Positions 33,016-44,195 of a stretch of DNA of 64,000 nucleotides are shown piece after piece. The stretch's first letter is position 1, and every line of letters begins with the position of its first letter. Below the pieces are notes generated by a model, which saw only the letters and a program-made list of their open reading frames with translations, was not told where the DNA came from and made no database searches. This DNA is from Spirometra erinaceieuropaei (lineage: Eukaryota > Platyhelminthes > Cestoda > Diphyllobothriidea > Diphyllobothriidae), in contig CACRXP010000632.1 in assembly GCA_902702965.1 (NCBI GenBank), positions 283,213-347,212 of the forward strand, read 5' to 3'. Both the position numbers and the translations under genes were made by a program.

Positions 33016-33296
33016 GTCGGGTTGGGCTCGAGAGAGAGTCCATAAGGCACAACGGAACGAGTGACTTCCGTATGAACGATCGGTGAAGCGCCCCCTAACA
33101 TTGGATGTTCTCGATCGAAAACCGACAAGGCAACGGGCTCGTGGCCCGGTGAGTAGAGGCGTTGACTTCTAAACCAACAGGTCGCGAGTTCGAGGCTCGG
33201 GTGTTCCACACTTCGGGCTTGGGTATGGCTGGCTGATGACGGCTAATAAGCCAGAAATGGCCATTCCAGTCTCCCTTGTCTTTGTCGGCAATACAA
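33016..33296 (+). mobile_element. SINE-A copy 4, permuted head-to-tail arrangement
   Basis: Opens with the 3' third of the element (TTGGGCTCGAGAGAGAGTCC to CGCCCCCTAACA, 33016-33100). It then has a linker (TCTCGATCGAAAACCGACAA) and a new head (33123), then the body to about 33296. The end of one unit is thus joined directly to the head of the next, a partial tandem dimer. It lies immediately inverted to copy 3. Confidence 0.82.
33227..33271 (+). ncRNA. SINE-A hammerhead-like motif (CTGATGA)
   Basis: GGCTGG (33227-33232), CTGATGA (33233-33239), stem II, GAAA (33254-33257), TGGCCA, TT, CCAGTC (33266-33271). All core positions agree with the consensus. Confidence 0.5.
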
Positions 33297-33771
33297 TTCT
33301 ACACTGTGCATACATATGGATTTGAGGATTCAAGAAATGGATGACATGGTGGGATTGACTTCATCACAAATGGCGTGCAAGAGGTTCTCCCAGCAGGGAC
33401 TAGAGGGCGCAGACGGGAATAATGCTCTGCCGTCCCAGTCCATTAGCGTTAAACTTGAAAATGGCGGTACCACACCGGAAAATACCGACGGAGAACAAGT
33501 GAATGCGGTTGGCGCGGTTCTGTTAGGGCAGGGGTAGGGTGATAATTCGCTCGCCTCCTCTCCGTTCCTTCATGGCTTTTGACTCACTCAGGAAAATGAA
33601 TTGGGTTGGTATGCGCATCGTTAGCAAGGAGGTAGCACACTATCGGGCAGAGTGTTTCTCACCGTCTATTGTTCCACTTCTATTAAGCATTGATCCCAAT
33701 GCTGAAACGGAGCCGATCGGATCCGCATCTGAGGTGTTGAAACAAGCTTCGTGTCGCTGTACTCGTAGTTG
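33297..33771. other. Intron G-H, unannotated
   Basis: No domain or repeat found. Two short frames (33316-33537, 33539-33775) are not recognisable. Confidence 0.5.
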
Positions 33772-33785
33772 TTGATCTACCATCT
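33772..33785 (+). repeat. Target-site duplication of PLE-2, left
   Basis: TTGATCTACCATCT, identical to 34723-34736 in direct orientation, brackets the inverted-arm element. Confidence 0.85.
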
Positions 33786-33827
33786 TTGGACTGTTTTAGA
33801 GTTGCGAAAATTCCCATTGTAAAATTC

Positions 33828-33976
33828 AAAAGGCAATTTGGCGAGCATACGTTTGCTTTCGATAAATTCTCTTCCGGCCTGTACATTTATATGGCTACTG
33901 AAATAATGAATGCAAAATATACGGGCAAATAGACAATTAATCTGTAGCTTGGGTTTGGAGAGGGGAGGGTAGGGGA
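33828..33976 (+). repeat. PLE-2 terminal arm, left
   Basis: The reverse complement of 34579-34722. It carries GGCAATTTGGCGAGCATACG, GGCCTGTACATTTATATGGC and AAATATACGGGCAAATAG. Diverged versions occur at 9200 and 45660. Confidence 0.9.
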
Positions 33977-34041
33977 GGGCGAGGGTGAAACACCATAATT
34001 CCAGTCGGCGCCAGGAAGAAGGTGGGTCCCGGCGAAGGTAA

Positions 34042-34570
34042 TTACATGCGGGTGGCTGGCGTGTTGGCTTTGACCCATGGTAACTGTGGGGCCTGCACGA
34101 AATTCTTCTGCGCGCATAGGACCGGTCGGCGTAGCCTAATTGCAGCCGCCTCTGCCGTAGCCAACAAGCGCTGCCCAAGCAGTTTTTGATAGCTTGATGG
34201 GACCTTGTAGATCACTCTGAAGGCCTCTGTGGCGTCTACACGGTGGCCTGTGTCTACCATGTGCGCGAGGATCGAGCTATTGATGTTCTTTATTTGTCCC
34301 TTTCCTAACCATGCCGGGAGATGTTCTTTCATTCTTTTGGATAAACGCCGGCTCGTGCGACCAATATATTCTGCCCCACAGGAGCAGGTAAAGGAGTAGA
34401 TACACATAGAGGTGGTCTGAGCTGGTAGTTTGTCCTTGCCCTCTCCGTATAGGATGGGACTGGTGGAGAACAATACACGGGTGTCAGCTGCTGGAAAGGT
34501 CTGTGATACAGCTTGAGTTAGGCGTCTTCTCAGAAGTTCACTTGATGCATCCCCTTGAAATGGGACCCTG
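34042..34570 (-). pseudogene. PLE-2 GIY-YIG endonuclease domain (RT missing)
   Basis: The minus-strand frame is open from about 34570 down to 34042 without a stop. It reads RVPFQGDASSELLRRRLTQA, then VLFSTSPILYGEGKDKLPAQ, CIYSFTCSCGAEYIGRTSRR, and ILAHMVDTGHRVDATEAFRV. CIY...YIGRTSRRLSKRMKEH is the GIY-YIG nuclease core, with the first motif shortened as is typical of PLEs and the cysteine pair CSC before it. The upstream linker is the usual region between RT and endonuclease. It is a gene fragment because the RT is gone, although the remaining frame is intact. Confidence 0.88.
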
Positions 34571-34578
34571 ATAAAGAG

Positions 34579-34722
34579 CCTACCCTCCCCTCTCCAAACC
34601 CAAGCTACAGATGAATTATCTATTTGCCCGTATATTTTGCATTCATTACTTCAATAGCCATATAAATGTACAGGCCTGAAGAGAATTTACCGAAAGCGAA
34701 CGTATGCTCGCCAAATTGCCTT
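34579..34722 (+). repeat. PLE-2 terminal arm, right
   Basis: The inverted partner of the left arm, ending directly at the target duplication. The 42-nt extension is not present on this side. Confidence 0.9.
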
Positions 34723-34736
34723 TTGATCTACCATCT
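34723..34736 (+). repeat. Target-site duplication of PLE-2, right
   Basis: TTGATCTACCATCT, a perfect match to 33772-33785. Confidence 0.85.
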
Positions 34737-35020
34737 GTTTAGAAGAGAGAGGTAAGATATAGTTATGCAGCCCCACCTGATGGACACAATACTGTTAGGT
34801 TTAGGGGTTAGCGTTAGGAACTAGAGTTAGGGGTTAGGGCAACTATTTGTCAACCACTCAAAGCACAACCTTGCGTTCCCAATAGCTTCCCTTTTGCATA
34901 CAACTACTTGACCTCGTCGCCGGTGCGTTACCCGAACCCACCTGTAAAAACCTCTATTACCACCGGCGCCGTATTACATGTGGTTGTGGTTTCCTTACTT
35001 CAGGTGGGGCTACATAACTA
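34737..35020. other. Intron G-H with short telomere-like tract
   Basis: TTAGGGGTTAGG-type words at 34795-34850. The rest is unremarkable. Confidence 0.6.
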
Positions 35021-35982
35021 CAGTAGGTGGGCTGACTCGTGAAATGTCAACCGAAATATGGAAATGTGTTTTCGTTTCGAAAAGATTAAATAAGTAGTGT
35101 TGTAAAGCCAGTCAGCCAGCAACATAATTCTAGGATATTTCAGTTACCTCAGGACGCCGGCATTCGAATGAACTTCCTTCCGGCTGCATGCAAAAACTGC
35201 ACTCTGTAAAAATGACTACTTATGTAGCATTAATTTTTCTCATTGATTTTCGATGCCGCTAAAATCCAATTATATTTCATGGACGACATGCATAAAATAT
35301 ACATTTTTTACCCATTCGGTGGATAATTACGTCTTCTTCTAATCCTATACTCGAAGGAGGGACATAATCTGGTTTTAAAAAGTTTCTGATTGTGGGACTT
35401 CCAAATACCGTGAAATGGCCTTTCACTAATCGTCATGTCTCGGCGTTTGCCAATGTGGCTTGAAAAATTAAAGATCTGGATCAAATCCACTAGTAAATTT
35501 TATGAACCCCATATGGTCTCTCCTCAATACCGCGGAGAAGTGTGGTTTTCCGTACGCGGAAAATACACGGCTGATAGTTTGGAAAGTCTGAATCCAAGTG
35601 TAACGGTAGAGCAGGCCTTGAAAACCGAATTCTACTCGTCCTTCGTGTATAAAGTTGGGAGAAGACGCAATGATCTACCGAATGAGCAAGGGAATGAATA
35701 TTTTACTGCATGTTTTCAAAGAAATGTAATTGGATTTTTAGGGTAATCGAAAATCTGTGAGAAAAACTCATGCCACTTAAGTAGTCATTTTTTACAGAGT
35801 GTAGTTTTTTGCATGCAGCCAGAAGGAAGTTCATTCAAAAGCCGGCATCCTGAGGTGACTGAAATATTATAGAATTTATTTTGCAGGCTGACAAGTTTAA
35901 CAACCCTTCTTAATTAATCTTTTCTAAACGAAGACGCATATGGGAATTTCGGTTGACATTTCATGAGTTAGCCCACCTACTG
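35021..35982. mobile_element. Long-TIR element M5 (best preserved copy)
   Basis: 962 bp with inverted ends CAGTAGGTGGGCTGACTCGT and GAGTTAGCCCACCTACTG, both flanked by TA. The arms stay recognisable for more than 200 bp (GACATTTCATGAG, CATAATTCTAGGATATTTC, GAACTTCCTTCCGGCTGCAT and their complements). The centre is weakly structured, with no transposase frame. TA flanks and a CAGT start resemble Tc1/mariner-derived non-autonomous elements, but this classification is an inference. Confidence 0.88.
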
Positions 35983-36589
35983 TAAATTTGACCCGAGAAA
36001 TTTTAGACCAAGTCCAAGCTTTCCATGTCTTCTGGTTACAATTTAGTTAGTTTCTGTTCTTCGATTGCATTCTTTTTGGCTAGTCTGTGATGCGTTAGAG
36101 GAAAGATTGTCTTCCTAAGGTTCTGGTGGTTGACCAGACTCTGTCATACCTGGAGGTAAAGGGAAACAGTTGGTTAGATACGGCATCCTGATAAGCCCGA
36201 TTTTCCTGGGACCGTGTGGACAGGCGGGAATAATGATTTACGCGTCGACGGCGCATTAGTGGGTGAAACTAGTATAGTATTTTGTCTCAACGCCTCTGCT
36301 CCAGCAGGCGCTGAGTCATACCATTTTTCGTCCCGGAGTTAGCTCACCTAGGTTTGGATAGGGGAACTTCTGAAATCACCGTGTGCCCCACTCTCTCAGT
36401 CATCAAATGACTTTATCCTAATCTCTGTTACTGAACCGTTGACTAATACTGTCTAAAAGAGGAATAGAGATTGCAGATTGACTTCGGCTTGAAAATTGTA
36501 GCTTGCCTCGTCACCGTTCCGAGGTTAAACTCGCGATTTAATCAAACCAACTGAGATTAAAAATTACGCGCACACTGCCTGTCATGACA
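35983..36589. other. Intron G-H, unannotated
   Basis: No gene or repeat recognised. Confidence 0.5.
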
Positions 36590-36870
36590 GTTCGACCGTC
36601 GATGCTGACTGTGGCCACCGTGTGTCCCACGGCATGGTGAGAGCAGGGACGGTTACTTGCGCGCGAATTAGTTTATAGTGATAGCAGTCTTGCATAGCAT
36701 CTACCGCACCTTCTCCTCCTCCTCTCCCACAACCATCCGAGCCCGATGTCAAGACAGGGTCAAACAGACCAAAGGGGAGTCAGGCTCAGGGTACTGACGC
36801 GACGTGAATCCGCACTTAGGCGGACCACCACACTCCCTGGTTAGTAAAGAAAGTGCCAGGAGCTCACAAG
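36590..36870 (+). repeat. Dispersed repeat R, copy 2
   Basis: GACAGTTCGACCGTCGATGC, then GGTTACTTGCGCGCGAATTA and CATCTACCGCACCTTCTCC, then GGACCACCACACTCCCTGG. Confidence 0.75.
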
Positions 36871-37279
36871 CGTAGAATGGGGGAGGCGGCTCGAATCTAA
36901 ACGGAGTAGAAAGACCTTAACCGCCACTTTAGGTTGGGACTTATTGCAGCCTGAGTCTGCGTCTGGAGCGGCGAACCGAGTTATTCCCTCATTCGGCAGC
37001 TTTCTAAACCAAGACTTTTAGCATATCGGAATGGGTTCAAACAGGTCAGATTGTTTTTAGTGAGGAATATGCGCTGAGACGGTCGACCTATCTCCTTCAT
37101 CTCCGAGGCACCAGTCCACTGTCCGAGCTGGCTAGTTGTCTGATGTGCGGATTGGGTGCAGCAGCTGACAGAGCTAGAGATCTCATCTGCGCGTCACACA
37201 CACAGACGACCTGTCCACTCGAGAGTTCCACCATCGTTGCCGACGAAGTTCTCCGTGTGTTCCACAGCAAAGGGAAGTA
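36871..37279. other. Intron G-H between repeat R copies
   Basis: Unrecognised, but partly similar in composition to repeat R tails (e.g. CATCGTTGCCGACG and the TGTTCCACAGCAAAGGG start of the next copy). Confidence 0.45.
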
Positions 37280-37690
37280 GAGAGGGCGAATTGTGCGTGA
37301 GTCAGTTTATTGTGGTAGTGGACTTGCACAGCATCTACCGCATCCTCTCTTCCCCTGTCGCATGAGCTTGGTGCCGAGACAGAGTCAAGAAGACCGAGGT
37401 GGTAGAGGGTCTAGGTGGATGGCGCGGTCGAGCCTGCGCCTTGACGCTCCACTCCACACCCCTGGTTCATACAGCAAATGACCAGGAACGTGGCCACCCG
37501 ACAGTTCAACCGTCGTTTTCGACGATGTCCCCTGCGTGTTACACAGCAGGGTGCAGCAGGCACGGTGACTTGCGCGTGAATTAGTTTATAATGGTAGTAG
37601 ACTTGTGCAGCATCTACCGCACCCCTCTTTGACATACTCCAACTGGATCCGGTGTCAAGACAAAGTCAAGGTGACAGGAGGCGGGGGTGG
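37280..37690 (+). repeat. Dispersed repeat R, copies 3 and 4 in tandem
   Basis: Two partial units follow each other. The first runs from GTGCGTGAGTCAGTTTATTG to a GCGCCTTGACGC segment. The second restarts at ACAGTTCAACCGTCGTTTTC (37501) and again reaches GCATCTACCGCACCCC. Confidence 0.75.
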
Positions 37691-39594
37691 GTTATCTACA
37701 CTCACACACATACATCGCATCAGGATTTCACACAAACGTGGTTGGCGGCTCGGATCTCATATGAATGAGGGTGTCATTAAGAAGGAGCCACCGTAGCCTG
37801 ACTCTCAATTCACCAGTCAGTCATTCCAAACGCTCGCCATGGTCATTCCTAGTCGATAGCACACCGAGCTAGGAGGAAATCAGGACCCTAATGAACCTAC
37901 ATCCATCCGCAAAAGTGTTACATCAAACCTAACTCGGCGTTCATTCCCCTAATTCTCTCCTTTCGACGGTTGGTAGTTACTCAGTTCTGGCCCTAACTTT
38001 CATCTTCTAAATAACTGCCATTGATATAGAACATTATTCTGAAACTGGCAAGCTGCCTTGATGAAGACTGACAGGTCTTTCCGAATGAAGCCGTTAGAGC
38101 ATCGTGCTGATTTTCGGTCTGGAGTGCTGTCATTCAGCCACTTTGTCCATTTACATTTTCAGGATAAAACACGGGAATAGGGCCTGCTTCCGTAAAACAG
38201 TGCGCCTTGTCCGGTGTCCAAACTCCAACCTTAACCCAACTTTTACCTAAACTTAACCCTAACTCTGACCCTAGCCTTAGTCTCAACGCGATCTCCCTAA
38301 AATGTGGTGAAGACCGCCTGTATTACGGGGTGTTTCTTGTCCTACCATTTTCAGTTTTCATGAATCCTCCCTGCCAGTGGAAGCGATGGTCTGGGAAGAC
38401 CACGGGTTGCCCCCTTGAAGTAGGACCGCGTTTTCAAGAAATAATTCGTCTTATAGTAGGGTTAAAACCGGAAGGGGTCGGTTTTGTGGAAGGCTAGTTG
38501 GTTTTCTATCTGTGAACCACGCGACTCGAATTGACAGTAAAATATATGTTCCTACACATGATGGTTGTTTTCGTCCACTTTTAAGCCTCGACTACTTCCT
38601 GCTCGCAGGAGATCTTGTAATGCAGGCGAGTCTGCTTTGTGTCACTTGTTAATATACCATGCTCCTGTCTTCTCTGAGGCAGTAAATCTATTTCGGAAAA
38701 ATATTTTAATTCCGAAACAATCCTACAGACCTTCTGGACTTCTGTCATCACGCTTCACCAGTTTGATCACCCACCGTCGTTTCTTTTCACAGCACACGGC
38801 GAAGAGATTAGAAAGTGGACGATTTCGGACAGCTCGTTGGCCTGGTTTTATCAGCCATTTTCAGGGGGTAGGTTGGGAACACAATTAATATTTAAGGCCG
38901 TATATTTACTTAACCGACCTTGCACCAGGTCACTTTTTATTACCTAGTTGAAGGGAAGAGGCAAATAAAGTTGTTAAAGATGAACGGCAGAGAGCGTTTG
39001 GGACAGAAAAAGAGAGGAGTAGATGCCTTTTGCCATTGCCTCCCCAACCAGCAAAATATGATTAAACACACCACACGCAGGGCCTTTCTCTCAATGTTGC
39101 AATGTATTAAATCTCTCACGTGTGCAGCTTAGAAAAACGCGGTTATTTATTAAAATTTACATATATGCTCAGGCATGTTTGCCCTGTACCGTAGGAGGAC
39201 CGTACGCTGATATATAAAGCTAGACCAGTTAGTCAGATCCGTTCACCTTTGGAGATGAGTTAACGGTTTTGAGCAGTCCTTAGCACCAACCTCCGAATCG
39301 TATTGACCCTTTGTCCTTAACCCTGAAAGATATAGTTAATTAGCAATGCCAACGCTGTCAATTTTAACGCCATCTGCTTTACTCCCCTCATAGATGACTT
39401 GTCACTCATCAACAAATGTCAACTTAATTTTCCATCGACACTGTTCCTTTTTTCGTGTCACAACGAGAACAAAAAGCGTAGTGCATATAGTACCGCAAGT
39501 AGAATATGTTCCGTTTTCTATTTTTCGTTCCTCGGCATTAAATTGACGTGCAAAAAGACTTTCCTGTGCCTATTACCTGCAGTGAATTATGAGA
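37691..39594. other. Intron G-H, mostly unannotated
   Basis: A telomere-like CCTTAACCC tract lies at about 38218-38285. Frames at 38207-38497 and 38565-38888 show no domain. Confidence 0.5.
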
Positions 39595-39990
39595 AGGACA
39601 GTCGGAATGGCCATTTCTGGCTTATTAGCCGTATTTGTCCTTGCCGGTATCACTTAATTTATCTCTACTACTACTATTACTACAACTACTACTACTAGTG
39701 GCTGTGCGACTGACTGCGAGAGTTCTATTGTGAGCCCCAATACACAACGGAACGAGCACATTCTGTGACCCGATCGATGAGCATCCACCTCTCATAATTT
39801 ATATTACCGATCACAACCGACGGGAAAACGAGCCTGTGGCCCAATGGTAGTGTCATACCCCATGACCAAAGATCCTGGGTTCGGATGTCAATTGATCCAC
39901 ACTTGGGATTGGGTATGACCAGCTGACGACGGCTAATAGGACAGAAATGGCCATTCCGGTCTTCCTTGTCTTGGTCGTTATCACCTCATT
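39595..39990 (+). mobile_element. SINE-A, diverged dimer-like cluster
   Basis: A short inverted body piece (39600-39640) is followed by a plus-strand 3' portion (TTCTATTGTGAGCCCC, ACACAACGGAACGAGC, ends about 39800). Then come the linker (ATCACAACCGACGGG) and a fresh head (TGTGGCCCAATGGTAGTGTC and CTGGGTTCGGATGTC, good A- and B-box matches) and body to 39985. The body motif at 39919-39965 has CTGACGA, GAAA, TGGCCA, TT and an adjusted stem I (GACCAG/CCGGTC). Confidence 0.75.
39661..39698 (+). repeat. CTA trinucleotide run
   Basis: CTACTACTACTATTACTAC and ACTACTACTACTA words, inside the SINE-A cluster. Confidence 0.85.
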
Positions 39991-40024
39991 TATCTCTTTA
40001 TACTACTTAAGTAAGTCTCACTAT

Positions 40025-40320
40025 GTGAATACCCACGCAAGGTCAGGACTGAGTACCAACGTGCTGTGGAAGGAGCCTGTCCCGTAGACTGGTCGGAGAG
40101 CGCACTACCTCCATAATTAATATTCCCCATCACAAACTACAGGATAACCAGCCCCTAGCTTACTTTATGATGTTAAACTACATAATATTCAATGACTAAT
40201 GAATTCAAGTTTGAATGTCACCTCCTGCAAACCTGATCTTGGACAAGACTGGCTAACGACAGTCAATAAATCATAAATAGCCCTCCCACTCTCGTCTGTT
40301 TCGTCGGCTCTCTTCAATCT
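40025..40320 (+). mobile_element. SINE-A, strongly diverged copy
   Basis: GACTGGCTAACGACAGTCAA, then TAAATCATAAATAGCCC and GTCTGTTTCGTCGGC, follow the body of SINE-A with many substitutions. The hammerhead-like core is lost (CTAACGA). Confidence 0.5.
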
Positions 40321-40781
40321 GCAGGTATTAGCTTTCATAATTCCTGAGTAGCAAAGCCAATGTCAAAGATACATTGGCAACTAGCCAGACAATAATATTG
40401 ATTAAGGTCAACTCACAATTCAAAGCTTTCATCGCCATTAGGACAGTTTTTTGTGAACTCCAAGGGCTTTAATTTTACTATTCTTTTTTCATTAGTGGAA
40501 AACTATGGGAATGCCAGTGTGCTCTTTGAATAATCATTGTATAAACCTCGTCCCATCCATTTCATACTATACGCACATAACTTGGGGCCTGGTTTTCCTT
40601 CACAAACATTCAAAACGGAAAGTACCTAGCCTGGACACTCAAGTGTACCATTATCAACCAGACCATAAAAGCCGTAAGTTTTAAAATAAGTTTAGGTTAT
40701 CTTAATGGGTATTTTCTGCTGTCGAGAAGCATTGTTTGCCTCTGATAAATTTTATTTCATCTGAAAAAAACTGGCAAGGAT

Positions 40782-41150
40782 ATGGTTTATGGTCGGGTTG
40801 ACTTACTCCTGCGAGCATTTGCGTTGAACAACAAAGCTGAGCATCTAAGAACTTTGTGGTATCGCGCATTTTGATCCTACATATTACCGCGGATTAAAAG
40901 TAGACACAATTTTTACCATCTAAGGACAATAATAAATGGATTTAATGCCTCTTTGCAGGCATTGTCAAAAAGGTATTGCATTGTCGTCTTTTTACTCTGA
41001 TGACTACCTCAAAACATCATGAACACCCTCATGCAACAGCCACCGAGAGGTCTTTTTACCTCTATCGCTGACACGTACAAATAAATATCGCCAGTTGTTT
41101 TCTTCTGGTAAAATGTCGCCATGGAGTAAGTAACCCCGACCATAAACCAT
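40782..41150. mobile_element. Foldback element F, copy 1
   Basis: Ends ATGGTTTATGGTCGGGTTGA and AACCCCGACCATAAACCAT form 28-bp terminal inverted repeats with one mismatch region, flanked by TA. About 370 bp, with no coding capacity beyond a spurious 65-codon frame. A diverged inverted copy is at 59345-59720. Confidence 0.78.
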
Positions 41151-41636
41151 ACCCCTGTCAAAAAACCTGCCGATGAATATCTCCCTCAAAACTACAGACA
41201 TTCATTTGGTAATTCAATGCGCGCCTTCGATAAAGATATTCACAAACGGTCGGTATGACTTGCGGAATCGGCTTAGAATAACGCTGAGGCGGCAGTCTTC
41301 CGACGTCCGTCCTTATCCCCGCGTCTAATCCCATTCCGTCATGGGGTGATATAGCGTCTGGGCGTCGATGTCACCTCTGACAGCTGCTGCCTGTTCTCAG
41401 TCTCGAAATGTGCTAGAGCAGCACTAATCTGATTGATGACCTTGTAAACAGGGAATATGACCCGACCAACCATAGCACTGTGCTCCTACAGTCGAATTCT
41501 GGCCGACAACTTGGCTAAGCAGCCTTTTTCGAGTCGTGAGCAGCTGACCAGATACTTCCTCGGCACTCCCCAACTGGCCTCGCCTTTCCATCTACTGATA
41601 ATCCAGGTTTCGTACGAGACGGGTTTCTAAGGCCTA
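41151..41636. other. Intron G-H, unannotated
   Basis: Nothing recognised. Confidence 0.5.
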
Positions 41637-42544
41637 CAGTAGGTGGGCTAACTCATTAAATGTCAACCAAAATTCCCAAACCCGAAAAGATTAATTAAGT
41701 AGGTTTGTAAAACTAGTCAGCCCGCAACATAATTCCGGCTGCATGCAAAACCTACACTCTGTAAAAAACGACAACTTATGTAGCATGAATTTTTCTCATT
41801 GATTTTCGATGCCCCTAAAAGTCCAATTATATTTCACGGCAAACATGTACAAAAATATTCATTCTTTTGCTCATATGGTAGACAATTACGTCTTCTTCCA
41901 ATCCTATACTCGAAGGAAGGGTATAATTCGGTTTTCGAAAACTTGTCTAATTCCCGAAAAATTTTGAACCTCCTCTGCTGACACATTTTCATTCTGGGTT
42001 TCCAAACTACAAGCCGTATATTTTCCCTAACGGAAAACCACACATTTGTCTATGGTATTGAGGGGAGACCATATGAGGTTCATAAAATTTAGCAGTGGAT
42101 TTGCTCCATATTGTTAACTTTACAAGCCACTTTGGTAAATGCAGAGACATGACGATTTCTGATCGGCCATTTCACAGTGTTTAAAAGTCCCACAATTAGA
42201 AACTCTCCCTCGAGCATAAAAGTAGAAGATGTAATGGTCTACCGAATGAGTAAAAGAATGAATAGTTTTGTACATGTTTGCCGTGAAATACAACTGGACT
42301 TTTAAGGGCATAAAAAATCAGTGCAAAATATTCGTGCTGCATAAGTAGTCATTTATTACAGATTGTAGTGTTTGCATGCAGCCGGAAGAAAGTTCATTCG
42401 ATAGCCGGCATCCTGAGGTAACTGAAATATTATAGAATTATGTTTTAGGCTGAGTAGTTTTACAACGCAACTTAATTAATCTTTTCGAAATGGAAACGCA
42501 TTTCGGAATTTCGGTTGACATTTCATGAGTTAGCTCACCTACTG
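41637..42544. mobile_element. Long-TIR element M6
   Basis: 908 bp with CAGTAGGTGGGCTAACTCAT and GAGTTAGCTCACCTACTG ends, TA on both sides, and the body words of the family. Short internal deletions compared with M5 (e.g. after GCAACATAATTCCGGCTGC). Confidence 0.86.
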
Positions 42545-42956
42545 TATGACGGATGAGTGCGCGGCGCTCAGCCGAAAGCGCCGCACACTCGCACGATTTC
42601 CCTACAGCAGTGGCGTCTCACCTGTAAACAGACAGCGGAGGTTACCCCAAGTTGGCTGTCACCGTTACTTGTCGAGTGGTCTGAAAATTATAAAGAAGAG
42701 TCCTTTAGGCTTGTCGAGTCAAAAAAATAATTACCTCAAAATGCCAACGGAATAGGCAAGGCGAAAAATCCGTCCATCTGTCACAACGTATGGACACGAA
42801 AATTCCAAAATGCTGAGGGTATTGGTTTACATTCATATGAAGACAATGGCTTGTAGATTGTGCGAGTTTGCTAATTTCTGGTCGACCAGTAAGGCGGCTG
42901 GATAGACAGATATGCTTTTCATTGGGGCGTAAAGAACATGCTCGTTTGTTATTTGA
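42545..42956. other. Intron G-H, unannotated
   Basis: No repeat or gene recognised. Confidence 0.5.
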
Positions 42957-43320
42957 TAGTTCGACCATAGCGTCTGACGATGTCCACCGTGTCCTCCACA
43001 GAAGGGTGAAGCAGGCACGGCGACTTGCGCTGCATCTACCTCACTCTCTCCTCCTCCCCGACCTGGGGCCGTTGTTGAGACATAGTCGAGAAGATCGGAA
43101 GTGAGTGAGGGCGCAAGTGGTTGGCATGACCAGACCCGCACTTAAGCGTACCACCACAACCCTTGGCCCACAAAAAACACTTGACTAGGATTGTTACTAA
43201 AAACGACAACACCACAACGGGTCAGAAAAACGAGGATTTCTGGGCAGGCATGCTCACGACCTGTATACCCATCGGGAGCGTAAGCGCATCTATCGTCAGA
43301 GAACCAGCTGCCATATAGTG
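42957..43320 (+). repeat. Dispersed repeat R, copy 5 (long)
   Basis: Starts AGTTCGACCATAGCGTCTGA, has ACTTGCGCTGCATCTACCTC, and ends with the same distal part as the 30385 copy (CGGGAGCGTAAGCGCATCTA). Confidence 0.72.
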
Positions 43321-44195
43321 ATTTCGGAAATAAACAGTGTTACATTTTTCGCCATGAAAGCCAAGTTTGCATTTTGGAGTGATATATGTCAAACTAATTC
43401 CACCTAGGGCCATAGTTAAAACTCTAGCGTGTTATGACTTCGCTCTCATGTGTGGTTGCTCGAAACCCCAGGACTGCGTTCTGGTCATTCGCCATACCAC
43501 AGATTTACTGTCCTATCTATAGCCGGGAAATCAGAGCAAAAACTAGCGGAAAACCGACCTGACATTGGTTCTTTTTTCATTCGTAGCAGCCAATCTGAAC
43601 CTGAGTGGTATTCATTATCAGCAAGTTAAGGCAACGCCAATTTGCCGAGGCTCCATTTTATTGTCGATTCCCAGGCCTGCCTTCTAAAATGTATCCCTAT
43701 GTAAGCAGCGCTGAATTTTCCCAACAATTATCATTATCATTTAACAGCCAAAGCAGACGGAAAAGGTTGTTTCCCGTCGTTTTTCCGGCCTCCAGATTGA
43801 CGTGCGTTTTTGCTTCAACATCAGACTTTTGTGACTGCAGTGAGGCAATCGCCGGCCGGGGCCGTTAAACTCACTTCCGATTTGCGACCCAGCAGCACTT
43901 TCCCGCTCACAGCCAGTCAGCTTTTTTCCATAGATTACGACTTGCGCTGTTTAAGTACCCTTGCTTGGGGTTTATCACTTTCGGACAGATTTGAATCTTT
44001 CAAAAGCCTAAATTTTGTTTGTTAATTCCGCGCTCTGCCTAGGCTGGATAACGACCAATCTTGCTTTACGCTTCCGCATGATCTATGTGCGATGGCTGGC
44101 AGATTTTCTCTCCTGATGATAGTGAACTTCTTCGCATTAGAGAAGACCCATTGTTAAGCGTGTCAAAAAGGATCTATTATAATTCATCTTGAGCC
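43321..44195. other. Intron G-H, unannotated
   Basis: No gene or known repeat. Confidence 0.5.

Larger units (their letters stand above)
33786..34722 (-). mobile_element. Penelope-like element PLE-2, recent 5'-truncated insertion
   Basis: Between perfect 14-bp direct repeats lie inverted terminal arms (33828-33976 and 34579-34722, nearly identical). The left arm has an extra 42-nt extension (33786-33827) and the centre is a minus-strand endonuclease frame. Inverted terminal repeats with a one-sided tail of about 30-40 nt and a target duplication of variable length are known hallmarks of Penelope-like elements. The RT domain is absent. The low divergence of the arms and the open frame indicate a young copy. 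It is antisense to the EAAT gene. Confidence 0.88.
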
